Shown here: in pieces, positions 1 through 6,974 of the stretch | How positions within the stretch are numbered: the first letter of the stretch is position 1 | Layout: every line of letters starts with the position of its first letter | Source: Lentisphaeria bacterium UBA1724 | Lineage (GTDB): Bacteria; Verrucomicrobiota; Lentisphaeria; Oligosphaerales; Oligosphaeraceae | Assembly: GCA_002315885.1 (NCBI GenBank) | Contig: DCIO01000064.1 | Coordinates: 1-7,006, forward strand | Direction: 5' to 3' | Length of the DNA: 7,006 bases | Notes under the pieces: generated by a model | Database searches by the model: none | What the model was told of the DNA's origin: nothing | What the model saw: the letters and a program-made list of their open reading frames with translations, nothing else | Position numbers and translations under genes: made by a program

Positions 1-72
1 TAGGGAGCCTAGGAAGCCTAGGAAGTCTAGGAAGCCTAGGAAGTCTAGGGAGCCTAGGAAGCCTAGGGAGCC
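1..72. repeat. 9-bp tandem repeat, eight units
   Basis: Eight uninterrupted copies of TAGGRAGYC occupy the start of the window. Units vary only at position 5 (G or A) and position 8 (C or T): three read TAGGGAGCC, three TAGGAAGCC and two TAGGAAGTC. The array touches the window edge, so its true length is unknown; it degenerates after base 72. Most unit junctions make the palindrome CCTAGG. Because 9 is a multiple of 3, one plus frame reads as R-[EK]-[PS] triplets without stops, but nothing else suggests coding. It lies about 50 bp past the dnaE stop codon and is best regarded as an intergenic minisatellite. Confidence 0.9.
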
Positions 73-123
73 CTGGACTCAGTCGGAGCTCCTTCTGTCC
101 TGTGTGAGCCCTTTAGGGCGAAA

Positions 124-3100
124 TTATTGTTCTTCGGCGTAGAAGTTCCCTCGTTTGCGGGGTTGGGGACGGACTTTATTGCCTCGCATGACAATGGAAT
201 CCTCTCCGAAGAGTTTTTTCACACTGGCGATGACCTGCGGGATGGGCTTGATTGTCAGACGGGCATCATGGAAGAAGAGGCACCTTCCGTCATCCAATTG
301 CAAGGTAATGACCATTTCCGCCATACCGTGATGCAGCGATGCGATCTGAAGGAGTTTCGCAATCTTCTCTTCGGTGGCATCCGCCTCTTTGACAGTCAAG
401 GTGAACTTTCCGCAGTAGAGTTCGGGAGCCCGCTCCAGGGAAACCACCTTGTTCAGGCGAATCTTTGTGCTCACCTGACCATTATCCTCATCGTGGGTGA
501 CCTCTCCCTCAAAGATGGCGATATGGCCCGGTTCCAGCAACTCGGGATTGTCCTTCAGGACATTCTCGTATTCCCGATTGAAGAGCATGGCCTCAAAGGA
601 CGCCTCATGACTTTCCAATGTCATGATGGCGAAGGGCTTCTGACTGGCCTTGGAGAATTTCTTCACGCATCCGGAGATATACGCCCCCGCACGGAAGAGC
701 GTCTCGTTGGGCAAAATGGGCAAATCAGCCAGGTCGTCAATCTGGAAGGTCTCGATGACCTCCCGTCCCGCATCAATGGGGTGTCCGGAAACGAAGAATC
801 CCAGCAGTTCCTTTTCGTGTGCCAGCAGCTCGTCTTTGGGGATCTCGGGGATATCGGGATACTGGACTGTCACAGAGGCCTGGTCTTCCTCGCCCATCAT
901 GTCAAAGAGCGACAGCTGTCCTGCGGCGCGGTCCTTTCGGTCGGCGGCGCTGCTGGCCAGCACATCCGATGCCACCGCTAGAATCTGGCTGCGGCGTTTT
1001 CCAAAGCCATCGAAGGCACCCGAGTAGGTCAGTGCTTCCAGCAGACGCATGTTCACGCCCTCCACACGGGTACAGAAATCCTTCAGGTCCTGGAAATGAC
1101 CGCCTTCCTTGCGGGCCTTGATGATATTCTCCACAATGCCCTCGCCCACACTCTTGATGGCCGCCAACCCAAAACGGATGTCCGTACCGCTGACCGAGAA
1201 GAACTTACCGCAGACATTCACGTCGGGCTGCAGGACCTTGATGCCCATCTCACGGCATTCCTTCAGGTAGAATGAGAGCTTCTCCGAGTTGGTCAATTCG
1301 CTGGTCAGCACGGCCGCCATGAAGGCCGCGGGATAATTCGCCTTCAGGAAAGCGGTGCGGTAGGTCAGAAGACCATACGCGGCAGAATGACTCTTGTTGA
1401 AACCGTATCCCGCGAATTTCAGAATCTTGTCCCAGATGTTGTTGGAAATCTGTTCGCTGATGCCATGCTCTCCGCAGCCTTTGACGAAGTCGACCTTCAT
1501 GGCCTCCATGACCTTGATCTTCTTCTTACCAATGGCACGTCGAAGGATATCCGCCTGTCCCAGGGTGAAGCCCGCCACCGCCTGCGCCACCTGCATGATC
1601 TGCTCCTGGTAGAGCATGATGCCGTTGGTTTCCGCCAGCAGGGGTTCCATGGCAGGCACATCGTAGTCCATGGGGATCGTCCCCGCCTTTCGTCCCAGGA
1701 AATCGGGAATGAATTCCATGGGTCCTGGGCGGTAGATTGCGATCAGCGCGATGACATCCTCCAGGCGTTCGGGCTTCCACTTACGGCAGAGGTCCTGCAT
1801 GCCGCCGGATTCCAGCTGGAAGACCGCGATGGTCTTTCCCTCGGAAAGGAGCTTGTAGGCATTGGCGTCGCCCTCGGGGATCTCGTTGGAGAGGATTTTC
1901 TTGCCCGTGCTCTCCTCAATCAGGTCCAGGGCGTCCTGAATCAACGTCAGGGTCTTCAAGCCCAGGAAGTCCATCTTCAGCAAGCCCAGGGACTCGCAGG
2001 GAATGGAGGAGAACTGTGTGATGGCTTCGTCTCCCGCACCTCGTGAAATGGGGGCCACTTCCGCCACAGGCATGTCACCGATGATGACACCTGCCGCATG
2101 GATGGACATATTCCGGTTCAAGCCCTCCAGCACCTTGGCGTATTTCCAGAGTTCCTGGCACCAGGGCTCGGAGTCAATCTTCTGGCGCAGTTCCTCATTG
2201 GGCGGGAACCCCAGCTTCTCACTGCCATTCAAGGCGATATCCAGTGTCATGTGGGGATCCGCGGGAATCAGCTTGGCAAAACGACTGCCCTCATCGAAAG
2301 ACCGTCCCATGGCACGCGCCACGTCCTTCACCACCTGCTTGGCCTTCAGGGTTCCAAAGACGCCAATCTGCACAACGCGCTCTTCGCCGTATTTTGCACG
2401 GACATACTCGATGACCTCGTGACGGCGGCGTTCGCACAAGTCGATATCGAAATCCGGGGGCGAGACGCGTTCGGGGTTCAGGAAGCGCTCGAAGAGTAGA
2501 TTATAGCGAAGTGGGTCGATATGGGTAATGCCGATGAGATACGCCACAATGGAGCCAGCGCCGGAACCTCGTCCTGGTCCAAGAGGAACGCCGATATTTG
2601 CGGCATAATGCAGGAAGTCCCACACCACCAAGTAGTAGCTCACAAAACCCATCCGTTTGATGATGCCGACCTCGTAGTTCATTCGTTCCAGAATCTTCTG
2701 GCGTTCGGGAGTGATTTCGTCTTTGTCGGGATCAAATTGATAGCGCCACATCAATCCCTCGTGGCACAATTTCCGCAAATGGCGCTCCCGGACGATTTCC
2801 GAGATGGCGAAATCGTGGAGTTCCTCGTCGGTCTGCGATTCAAATGCCTTTTTCTTGCGGAGTCGCGTGAATTCCGCCTGGAGGATTTCCTCGGTGATGT
2901 CTTTCTCGAATTCCGTACGCTCGGGAGACGGCGGTTCGGGGTAGTCGGGATAGTGGTTTGCGCCATCCCCGTCCACAGTCTTCAAATGCACATGGCAGCG
3001 CTTGGCGATTTCCACCGTATTGCTCATGGCCTCGGGGAGCTGCGGGAAGAGCTTCGCCATCTCCTCGGCACTCTTGAAGTAGAACTGATCTGTACCGAAC

Positions 3101-3843
3101 TTCATCCGCTTGGGATCATTGATGGTGGTCTGGGTACCGATACAGACCATCAGGTCCTGGGCCTCCGCATCCTCCTGACGCAGATAATGTGCGTCGTTGG
3201 TCACAACCAGCCCCAACCCCAACTTGTTGGCGATCTCAATCAGTTGCGGGTTGGTGGCCTTTTGCTCTTCCAGGCCGTGGTCCTGCAATTCGATGAAGTA
3301 GTTCTTCTCCCCCAGCAAATCACGGTATTTCCGTGCGACCTCGAAGGCCTCCTTCTCACGCCCCTGCAACAACAGGTGGGGTATCTGCCCCGAAAGACAC
3401 GCGGAAAGAACGATGATGCCTTCCTTGTATTTCGCCAGAGTCTCGAAGTCAATGCGGGGCTTGTAGTAATACCCCCGAAGCCACGCCTCCTCGGACAGGT
3501 GGCACATGTTCACATAACCCTGGTTGTTCTCCGCCAAAACCACCAGATGGAAACGCTCACGGTTCTCCTCACTCATGCTGTGGTCCAGACGACTGCCTGG
3601 CGCCATGTAGAACTCGCACCCCACAATGCCGTTGATGTCGTAGGGATTCTGCTTATCATGCTGCAACCCCTCGCAGGCCTGGGTCAGCGCATAGACACCA
3701 CTCATGGAACCGTGGTCCGTCAAAGCCACCGCAGGCATGCCGAATTTCACCGCCTGCTTGACAATGGAAGAGACAGACTGGGCGCCATCCAATAGGCTAT
3801 AGTCGGAATGGACGTGAAGATGGACAAAGGGAATATCGCTCAT
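124..3843 (-). CDS. dnaE: DNA polymerase III subunit alpha (replicative polymerase)
   Basis: This is the 1239-residue catalytic subunit of the replicative DNA polymerase, somewhat longer than the about 1160 residues of E. coli DnaE. Domains in order: N-terminal PHP domain (residues 5-280, starting HLHVHSDYS at 8-16); palm with GPGRGSGAGS (422-431) and PDFDID (463-468), where D464 and D466 are the catalytic aspartates and D625 in MDFLGLKTL the third; fingers with YQEQIM (745-750) and GYGFNKSHSAAYG (812-824); a helix-hairpin-helix stretch near 930-960; a sliding-clamp binding motif QLSLFD (976-981); an OB fold from about 1049; and a C-terminal domain with a basic tail. All nine PHP metal ligands are present. 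A charged insert of roughly 40-50 residues lies near 303-355. The ATG fits the PHP start exactly; no Shine-Dalgarno is visible before it. The gene is insulated upstream by a terminator, so it is probably transcribed alone. Confidence 0.99.
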   Translation of the reverse strand: MSDIPFVHLHVHSDYSLLDGAQSVSSIVKQAVKFGMPAVALTDHGSMSGVYALTQACEGLQHDKQNPYDINGIVGCEFYMAPGSRLDHSMSEENRERFHLVVLAENNQGYVNMCHLSEEAWLRGYYYKPRIDFETLAKYKEGIIVLSACLSGQIPHLLLQGREKEAFEVARKYRDLLGEKNYFIELQDHGLEEQKATNPQLIEIANKLGLGLVVTNDAHYLRQEDAEAQDLMVCIGTQTTINDPKRMKFGTDQFYFKSAEEMAKLFPQLPEAMSNTVEIAKRCHVHLKTVDGDGANHYPDYPEPPSPERTEFEKDITEEILQAEFTRLRKKKAFESQTDEELHDFAISEIVRERHLRKLCHEGLMWRYQFDPDKDEITPERQKILERMNYEVGIIKRMGFVSYYLVVWDFLHYAANIGVPLGPGRGSGAGSIVAYLIGITHIDPLRYNLLFERFLNPERVSPPDFDIDLCERRRHEVIEYVRAKYGEERVVQIGVFGTLKAKQVVKDVARAMGRSFDEGSRFAKLIPADPHMTLDIALNGSEKLGFPPNEELRQKIDSEPWCQELWKYAKVLEGLNRNMSIHAAGVIIGDMPVAEVAPISRGAGDEAITQFSSIPCESLGLLKMDFLGLKTLTLIQDALDLIEESTGKKILSNEIPEGDANAYKLLSEGKTIAVFQLESGGMQDLCRKWKPERLEDVIALIAIYRPGPMEFIPDFLGRKAGTIPMDYDVPAMEPLLAETNGIMLYQEQIMQVAQAVAGFTLGQADILRRAIGKKKIKVMEAMKVDFVKGCGEHGISEQISNNIWDKILKFAGYGFNKSHSAAYGLLTYRTAFLKANYPAAFMAAVLTSELTNSEKLSFYLKECREMGIKVLQPDVNVCGKFFSVSGTDIRFGLAAIKSVGEGIVENIIKARKEGGHFQDLKDFCTRVEGVNMRLLEALTYSGAFDGFGKRRSQILAVASDVLASSAADRKDRAAGQLSLFDMMGEEDQASVTVQYPDIPEIPKDELLAHEKELLGFFVSGHPIDAGREVIETFQIDDLADLPILPNETLFRAGAYISGCVKKFSKASQKPFAIMTLESHEASFEAMLFNREYENVLKDNPELLEPGHIAIFEGEVTHDEDNGQVSTKIRLNKVVSLERAPELYCGKFTLTVKEADATEEKIAKLLQIASLHHGMAEMVITLQLDDGRCLFFHDARLTIKPIPQVIASVKKLFGEDSIVMRGNKVRPQPRKRGNFYAEEQ

Positions 3844-3850
3844 GGCAAAA

Positions 3851-3880
3851 AATATGACGCGTTTGAGAAACTATTGTCGA
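3851..3880 (-). promoter_or_regulatory. candidate dnaE promoter
   Basis: On the minus strand TCGACA (3875-3880, five of six matches to TTGACA) is followed after 18 bp by CATATT (3851-3856, four of six matches to TATAAT). Transcription would begin around 3844, directly before the dnaE ATG at 3843, giving a leaderless or nearly leaderless mRNA. That agrees with the absence of a Shine-Dalgarno sequence. The -35 region lies within TTGTCGACAA (3874-3883), a perfect 10-bp palindrome overlapping the U tract of the upstream terminator. Short promoter matches occur by chance in AT-rich DNA, so this is tentative. Confidence 0.3.
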
Positions 3881-3881
3881 C

Positions 3882-3921
3882 AAAAAAGGCCCTCGAATGA
3901 ATTATCGTTCTCGGGCCTTTT
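3882..3921 (-). terminator. intrinsic terminator after the 408-residue secreted protein gene
   Basis: Read on the minus strand, AAAAGGCCC (3913-3921) pairs perfectly with GGGCCTTTT (3884-3892). The stem continues, past a 2-nt internal loop, as five further pairs closing a 6-nt loop. The descending arm runs into six consecutive T residues, the classic rho-independent form. On the plus strand the arm ends in only four T residues, so the site works mainly leftward. It ends the transcript of the gene at 3982-5208 and separates it from dnaE. Confidence 0.85.
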
Positions 3922-3928
3922 GAAATCA

Positions 3929-3963
3929 ATGCCGCGGGCACGAACCCTCCCAACCCGCGGCAT
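3929..3963 (-). terminator. strong hairpin directly after the stop codon, possible first terminator
   Basis: ATGCCGCGGG (3929-3938) and CCCGCGGCAT (3954-3963) form a perfect 10-bp, very GC-rich stem with a 15-nt loop, 18 bp beyond the stop codon of the secreted protein gene. The minus-strand sequence that follows is only moderately T-rich (TTGATTTC), so termination may be weak on its own. It could instead protect the mRNA 3' end from exonucleases. With the canonical terminator 7 bp further on, it forms a double-hairpin gene end. Confidence 0.5.
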
Positions 3964-3981
3964 GCTGGAACAATGGATGCA

Positions 3982-5208
3982 CTAGTTGGAAGCGCCAGGC
4001 ATGATGCTCACACCACCAGTGCTGTCACGGCGACGAACGCCCTGACGGAGCTTCATGTCCTCCTTGCGGTATTCCAAGGTATCTTCCACCAATTCAGAAG
4101 GCATCTTCCAGGTCTCGTTCAGGAAGACCCAGCCCTTGGGGAGATTCTGCTCGAACTGCTTGCGGCGGATTTCCTTGACCTCCTCGGCGATGGCTTCCTC
4201 CATCTCCATCTTGAGCTTGTTCAAAACCAGGTGCTTATTGAATTCTTCCATGCGGCACTGGGTATTCACTTCGGGATAGAAGCGGGCACGGTAGATTTCA
4301 GGCAGGTCGTTCTTGTTCAGCATGTCCTTTCCGATGGACAACTTGAAAGGAGGATAGAGCTTGAATGCACCCTTGTAAATACGACGGGGTTCATTGCCAT
4401 GAGCAAAAGAAATCTCCACCTTCTGTCCTTCCTTGTAAAGGGGATACTTCTGCTCCAAGTCCTTGATTTCCTGGGCCAGGACGGGATTCTTGCTCAGTTC
4501 AATCTTGCGCAACGAGGCATTCTCACGCTCGTCAAAGAGGGCAAGCACTTCCTTCGCCAACTTGCCCTTCTTGAATTTGTTGCCGCCAATCGTGATTTCG
4601 TGAGGGCCATTTGTCTTGAAAATGCCCTCGTATTCCTTGCCGTCAATCATGACTTTCACCGACTGCCCTTCATGCAACAGCGGATACTTCTTGTCCACAT
4701 CACGAATCAACTGGAAAATCGCCTCAGGCTGATAATCCCGGAATTCGGGACGCTTGCGGACTTCTTTCTCCGCGAATTCCTGGATGTCCATCTTGCTGCG
4801 CAAATCCACACGGGGACGGGGACCGATGGTATCCTCCTCCTTGCCACCAAATTTCAGCGTGATGGCATCCTTCAACTTCTGGACATCCAATTTGTAGGGG
4901 GGGAATTCCTCCTGCTTGGGTGCGGCATCCCCCTCCGAGGGCATACGGGGATCCATGCCGTGGCCATTGTCGCGCCAGTCGCCATAGCCAGCCTGGCCAT
5001 TGCCACTCTTCTGCTTCTGGAATTCCTCGTAGGCCTTCTGATACTCATCCTCCTGGACTTTGACCTGGCGGAGAATTTCCTTGCTGATATCCTCAATGCG
5101 CTTTTGATTCCAATTAGCGTCATAAGGGGATTTCTTCGGGGCGGCGCACAACGTCACAGCGCCCAGGAACAGAGAACCGATTACGGCGAATGTCTTGCGA
5201 TAATTCAT
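3982..5208 (-). CDS. secreted protein of unknown function with a tandemly duplicated module
   Basis: I do not recognise a family for this 408-residue protein. It starts with a Sec signal peptide: basic MNYRK, hydrophobic core to about residue 20, likely cleavage after A22 or A23. The cysteine at 21 follows VTL, a poor lipobox, so a lipoprotein is possible but unlikely. Residues 30-70 are charged and probably helical, followed by a Gly/Pro-rich linker (68-105). The core holds two related units, about 167-241 and 247-327, both with KYPL, EGQ.V, Y.G.FK and IG in the same order. They are probably beta-rich, followed by a helix. A long charged helix (325-355) precedes GWVFLNETWKMP (359-370). The start is supported by GGAG (5215-5218) six bases before the ATG. 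Two hairpins follow the stop. A role in the periplasm or cell envelope is inferred from export only. Confidence 0.9.
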   Translation of the reverse strand: MNYRKTFAVIGSLFLGAVTLCAAPKKSPYDANWNQKRIEDISKEILRQVKVQEDEYQKAYEEFQKQKSGNGQAGYGDWRDNGHGMDPRMPSEGDAAPKQEEFPPYKLDVQKLKDAITLKFGGKEEDTIGPRPRVDLRSKMDIQEFAEKEVRKRPEFRDYQPEAIFQLIRDVDKKYPLLHEGQSVKVMIDGKEYEGIFKTNGPHEITIGGNKFKKGKLAKEVLALFDERENASLRKIELSKNPVLAQEIKDLEQKYPLYKEGQKVEISFAHGNEPRRIYKGAFKLYPPFKLSIGKDMLNKNDLPEIYRARFYPEVNTQCRMEEFNKHLVLNKLKMEMEEAIAEEVKEIRRKQFEQNLPKGWVFLNETWKMPSELVEDTLEYRKEDMKLRQGVRRRDSTGGVSIMPGASN

Positions 5209-5268
5209 CTATTTCTCCAAAAAAGACGTGTTGAGACAAAAAAGAAAATTCAGAATGGCACAAAGGAT

Positions 5269-5274
5269 ACTATA
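5269..5274 (-). promoter_or_regulatory. candidate -10 box for the secreted protein gene
   Basis: TATAGT on the minus strand matches five of six bases of the -10 consensus. It lies in the 107-bp AT-rich gap between hemW and the secreted protein gene, just after a run of seven A residues. A start near 5262 would give a leader of about 54 nt carrying the GGAG ribosome-binding site. No good -35 box stands 16-18 bp upstream, which weakens the call. No GC-rich terminator for hemW is visible in the gap, so read-through from hemW remains possible. Confidence 0.35.
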
Positions 5275-5315
5275 AGGCTTTTTTTCTAAAGAAAACGTCG
5301 GGAGCCATGGGTTCT

Positions 5316-6434
5316 TCATGAAAGAATGATCGCTTCCAGGATGCGGTCATTGAAAAGCAGTCCCTGGGCTGTGGGCCGGAAGGCCTCCTCATCCCATTGG
5401 ACCAGCCCATCCCGAGAGAGTTCCTGCACTTCGGGAATTGCCAGCACCTCGTCCCGTGTGAAGCCCGTGACCTCTCGCATGTCATCCCAGTTCCACCCCG
5501 CCACAGTCCTCATGCCAAAGGCGAGGATTTCCCGACGGCGTGCCTGCGGGGGCAACTCATCCACCTCGGGAGGGACATCCCTCAGCCAATCTGCCAGCGA
5601 GGACGGATTGGCACGGCGTGAGCTGCCATCGAAGGAGACCGCTGCGGGACCGCATCCCAGGTATGTCTGCCCATGCCAAATCTCGTCGTTGTGTCGGCAG
5701 TGGCAGCCCACTTTGGCGAAATTCGAAATCTCGTATCGCTGGAAACCGAACTGCGCCAGGTATTCGTCGTTGTGCCTCCAGCAGTCCAGAAAGAGCGCGT
5801 CGTCGTCATCTTCGGGGAGCAGGCGTTTTGCCAGCGGTGTCCCCTCTTCCAGGATAAGGCTGTAGCAGGAGAGGTGGTCGGGGGACAATGCCACCGCCCG
5901 CTTCAAATCCTCCCGCCATTGTTCGAGCGTCTCTCCTGGCACCGCGTAAATCAGATCGAGATTCAGGCGCCGCAGTCCCAACTCGCGGGCTTCCTGGACA
6001 ATCGACTCCAGGTTCTCCAAAGCGCCCCGGCGGCCAATGCGGTTCCGAATCTCCTTCTGGAAGGACTGCACACCCAGACTCAGGCGATTCACGCCACCCG
6101 ACAGCATCGCGCGGAGCTTCTCACTGGTCAGGGAATCGGGATTGGCCTCGGAAGTCCACTCGCAATCCGCCTCCAGCGTGAAATTCCGACGGATTTCCGA
6201 CAGGAGGAAAGACAACTCCTCGGGGGACAGCGCAGACGGCGTCCCGCCCCCCATGAAGATAGAGCGCAGGGGCTGGCACTCTGGCGCAAAGCGCTGGAAC
6301 TCCTGGGACAATTTCTCCAGATAGCGGCGGCGTTCCTCAGCAGAAGAATGACCCTGGGACGCAAAGGCGCAGTAGTCGCATTTGCCGCCCGCACAAAAGG
6401 GCACATGGATGTAGAGAGAACGATAGACGCCCAT
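5316..6434 (-). CDS. hemW: HemW-like radical SAM protein (heme chaperone family)
   Basis: The 372 residues match the HemW family in length (E. coli about 378) and layout. Members were long annotated as oxygen-independent coproporphyrinogen oxidase, but studied ones bind and deliver heme and lack the fourth cysteine of true HemN. Seen here: LYIHVPFC (7-14), the cluster cysteines C14, C19 and C22, MGGGTPS (61-67) for SAM binding, EANPDSLT (96-103), RLSLGVQSF (117-125), NLDLIYAVPGET (158-169), RYEISNFA (233-240), CRHNDEIW (246-253), and a C-terminal HemN_C winged-helix region (about 290-372). Two oddities: the cysteine spacing is CX4CX2C, not CX3CX2C, and the family HNxxYW motif reads HNDEIW. 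The ATG lies seven bases after GAGG, which overlaps the stop codon of the NFACT-R gene 9 bp upstream, so the two are probably co-transcribed and translationally linked. The family assignment is firm; the heme role is inherited from the family. Confidence 0.95.
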   Translation of the reverse strand: MGVYRSLYIHVPFCAGGKCDYCAFASQGHSSAEERRRYLEKLSQEFQRFAPECQPLRSIFMGGGTPSALSPEELSFLLSEIRRNFTLEADCEWTSEANPDSLTSEKLRAMLSGGVNRLSLGVQSFQKEIRNRIGRRGALENLESIVQEARELGLRRLNLDLIYAVPGETLEQWREDLKRAVALSPDHLSCYSLILEEGTPLAKRLLPEDDDDALFLDCWRHNDEYLAQFGFQRYEISNFAKVGCHCRHNDEIWHGQTYLGCGPAAVSFDGSSRRANPSSLADWLRDVPPEVDELPPQARRREILAFGMRTVAGWNWDDMREVTGFTRDEVLAIPEVQELSRDGLVQWDEEAFRPTAQGLLFNDRILEAIILS

Positions 6435-6443
6435 GGAATGACC

Positions 6444-6836
6444 TCAGACGGTATAGCCAGGCGGAAGCGCGGGACGGACTATAATCGGCTTGGAATGGGC
6501 GATATTCACCGTCCCAGCAGGGACATGCTTTGGTTTGGAGACATCCTTCGCCAGGCAGCAATCCACCGAGACCTGCCCCGCATTCCGCGCCTTGCTGTGG
6601 TATGCGGCTATGGCGGCGGCGGCCTCCAGCAACTGACGGGTGGCAACATCGCCTTCGGGACCACGCAAAAGCACATGACTCCCAGGGGCGCCAGACAAAT
6701 GGAACCAATGATCCGTCTGCTTGGCTACCACAAAGCTCACCAGGTCATTGTCCACATCCGTCTTGCCAGCCATGGCAGTCCAGCCATCACCCAAGTCGTA
6801 TGTCCAGTATTTCGGTTCGGGAGGAGTATGCTTCAT
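6444..6836 (-). CDS. stand-alone NFACT-R (DUF814) domain protein, putative RNA binding
   Basis: The 130-residue protein is almost entirely one NFACT-R domain, the C-terminal domain of RqcH/Rqc2/FbpA-type proteins that act on stalled ribosomes and bind tRNA or rRNA. Diagnostic stretches are DHWFHLSGAPGSHVLLR (42-58, family core D-x-W-x-H and PGSHV), AAYHSKAR (77-84), and KDVSKPKHVPAGTV (97-110). The NFACT-N, helix-hairpin-helix and coiled-coil parts of full RqcH are absent, and the gene is complete with its own ATG and stop, so it is not a fragment within this window. It is probably cytoplasmic and may bind RNA or ribosomes; its cellular task is unknown. No Shine-Dalgarno precedes the ATG: a 7-bp repeat array occupies that place. 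hemW follows after 9 bp in a likely operon. Confidence 0.9.
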   Translation of the reverse strand: MKHTPPEPKYWTYDLGDGWTAMAGKTDVDNDLVSFVVAKQTDHWFHLSGAPGSHVLLRGPEGDVATRQLLEAAAAIAAYHSKARNAGQVSVDCCLAKDVSKPKHVPAGTVNIAHSKPIIVRPALPPGYTV

Positions 6837-6837
6837 G

Positions 6838-6872
6838 TTAATGCTTAATGCTTGATGCTTAATGCTTAATGT
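6838..6872. repeat. 7-bp tandem repeat, five units, abutting a start codon
   Basis: Five consecutive heptamers read TTAATGC, TTAATGC, TTGATGC, TTAATGC and TTAATGT on the plus strand. On the minus strand this is a GCATTAA-type array ending one base before the ATG of the NFACT-R gene (6836). It fills the whole region where a ribosome-binding site would be expected. A weak minus-strand promoter match lies just outside it: TTGAAA (6905-6910) and GATACC (6883-6888), 16 bp apart. Confidence 0.9.
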
Positions 6873-6874
6873 AG

Positions 6875-6907
6875 GAGGGGGAGGTATCCCCCTTGCCCCC
6901 TCTTTTT
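6875..6907 (+). terminator. G/C-rich inverted repeat with T run, terminator-like on the plus strand
   Basis: GAGGGGG (6875-6881) pairs with CCCCCTC (6896-6902), closing a 14-nt loop, and is followed on the plus strand by five T residues (6903-6907). An alternative shorter stem is AGGGGG (6876-6881) with CCCCCT (6888-6893). No plus-strand gene lies to its left, so it does not end a known transcript. It could attenuate a plus-strand transcript starting in the repeat region, or belong to a dispersed intergenic repeat. The G runs may also form a quadruplex. Confidence 0.4.
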
Positions 6908-6974
6908 CAATTCGAAATTACTGGAAAGACGGGCGTTCACGCCGCCCCAGAAGCTCCCCAGGAAGAAGGAACCC

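Noticed and set aside
108..119. GCCC TTTA GGGC hairpin just after the dnaE stop codon, as a terminator
   Set aside because: The stem has only four pairs around a tetraloop and no T run follows on the minus strand. No convincing dnaE terminator is visible before the repeat array.
2521..3795. 424-codon plus-strand open frame inside dnaE
   Set aside because: It is the antisense of strongly conserved polymerase sequence. The same holds for 127-981 and 1387-2046.
3973..5289. 438-codon plus-strand open frame covering the secreted protein gene
   Set aside because: It is Leu-rich and matches no family. The minus strand has a signal peptide, a Shine-Dalgarno sequence, an internal domain duplication and a downstream terminator.
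5280..5300. AT-rich inverted repeat TTTTCT/AGAAAA after hemW, as a terminator
   Set aside because: The stem contains almost no G/C pairs and leaves a loop of about two bases, so it would be too unstable.
5673..6848. 391-codon plus-strand open frame opposite hemW and the NFACT-R gene
   Set aside because: It crosses two recognisable minus-strand genes and has no family resemblance of its own.
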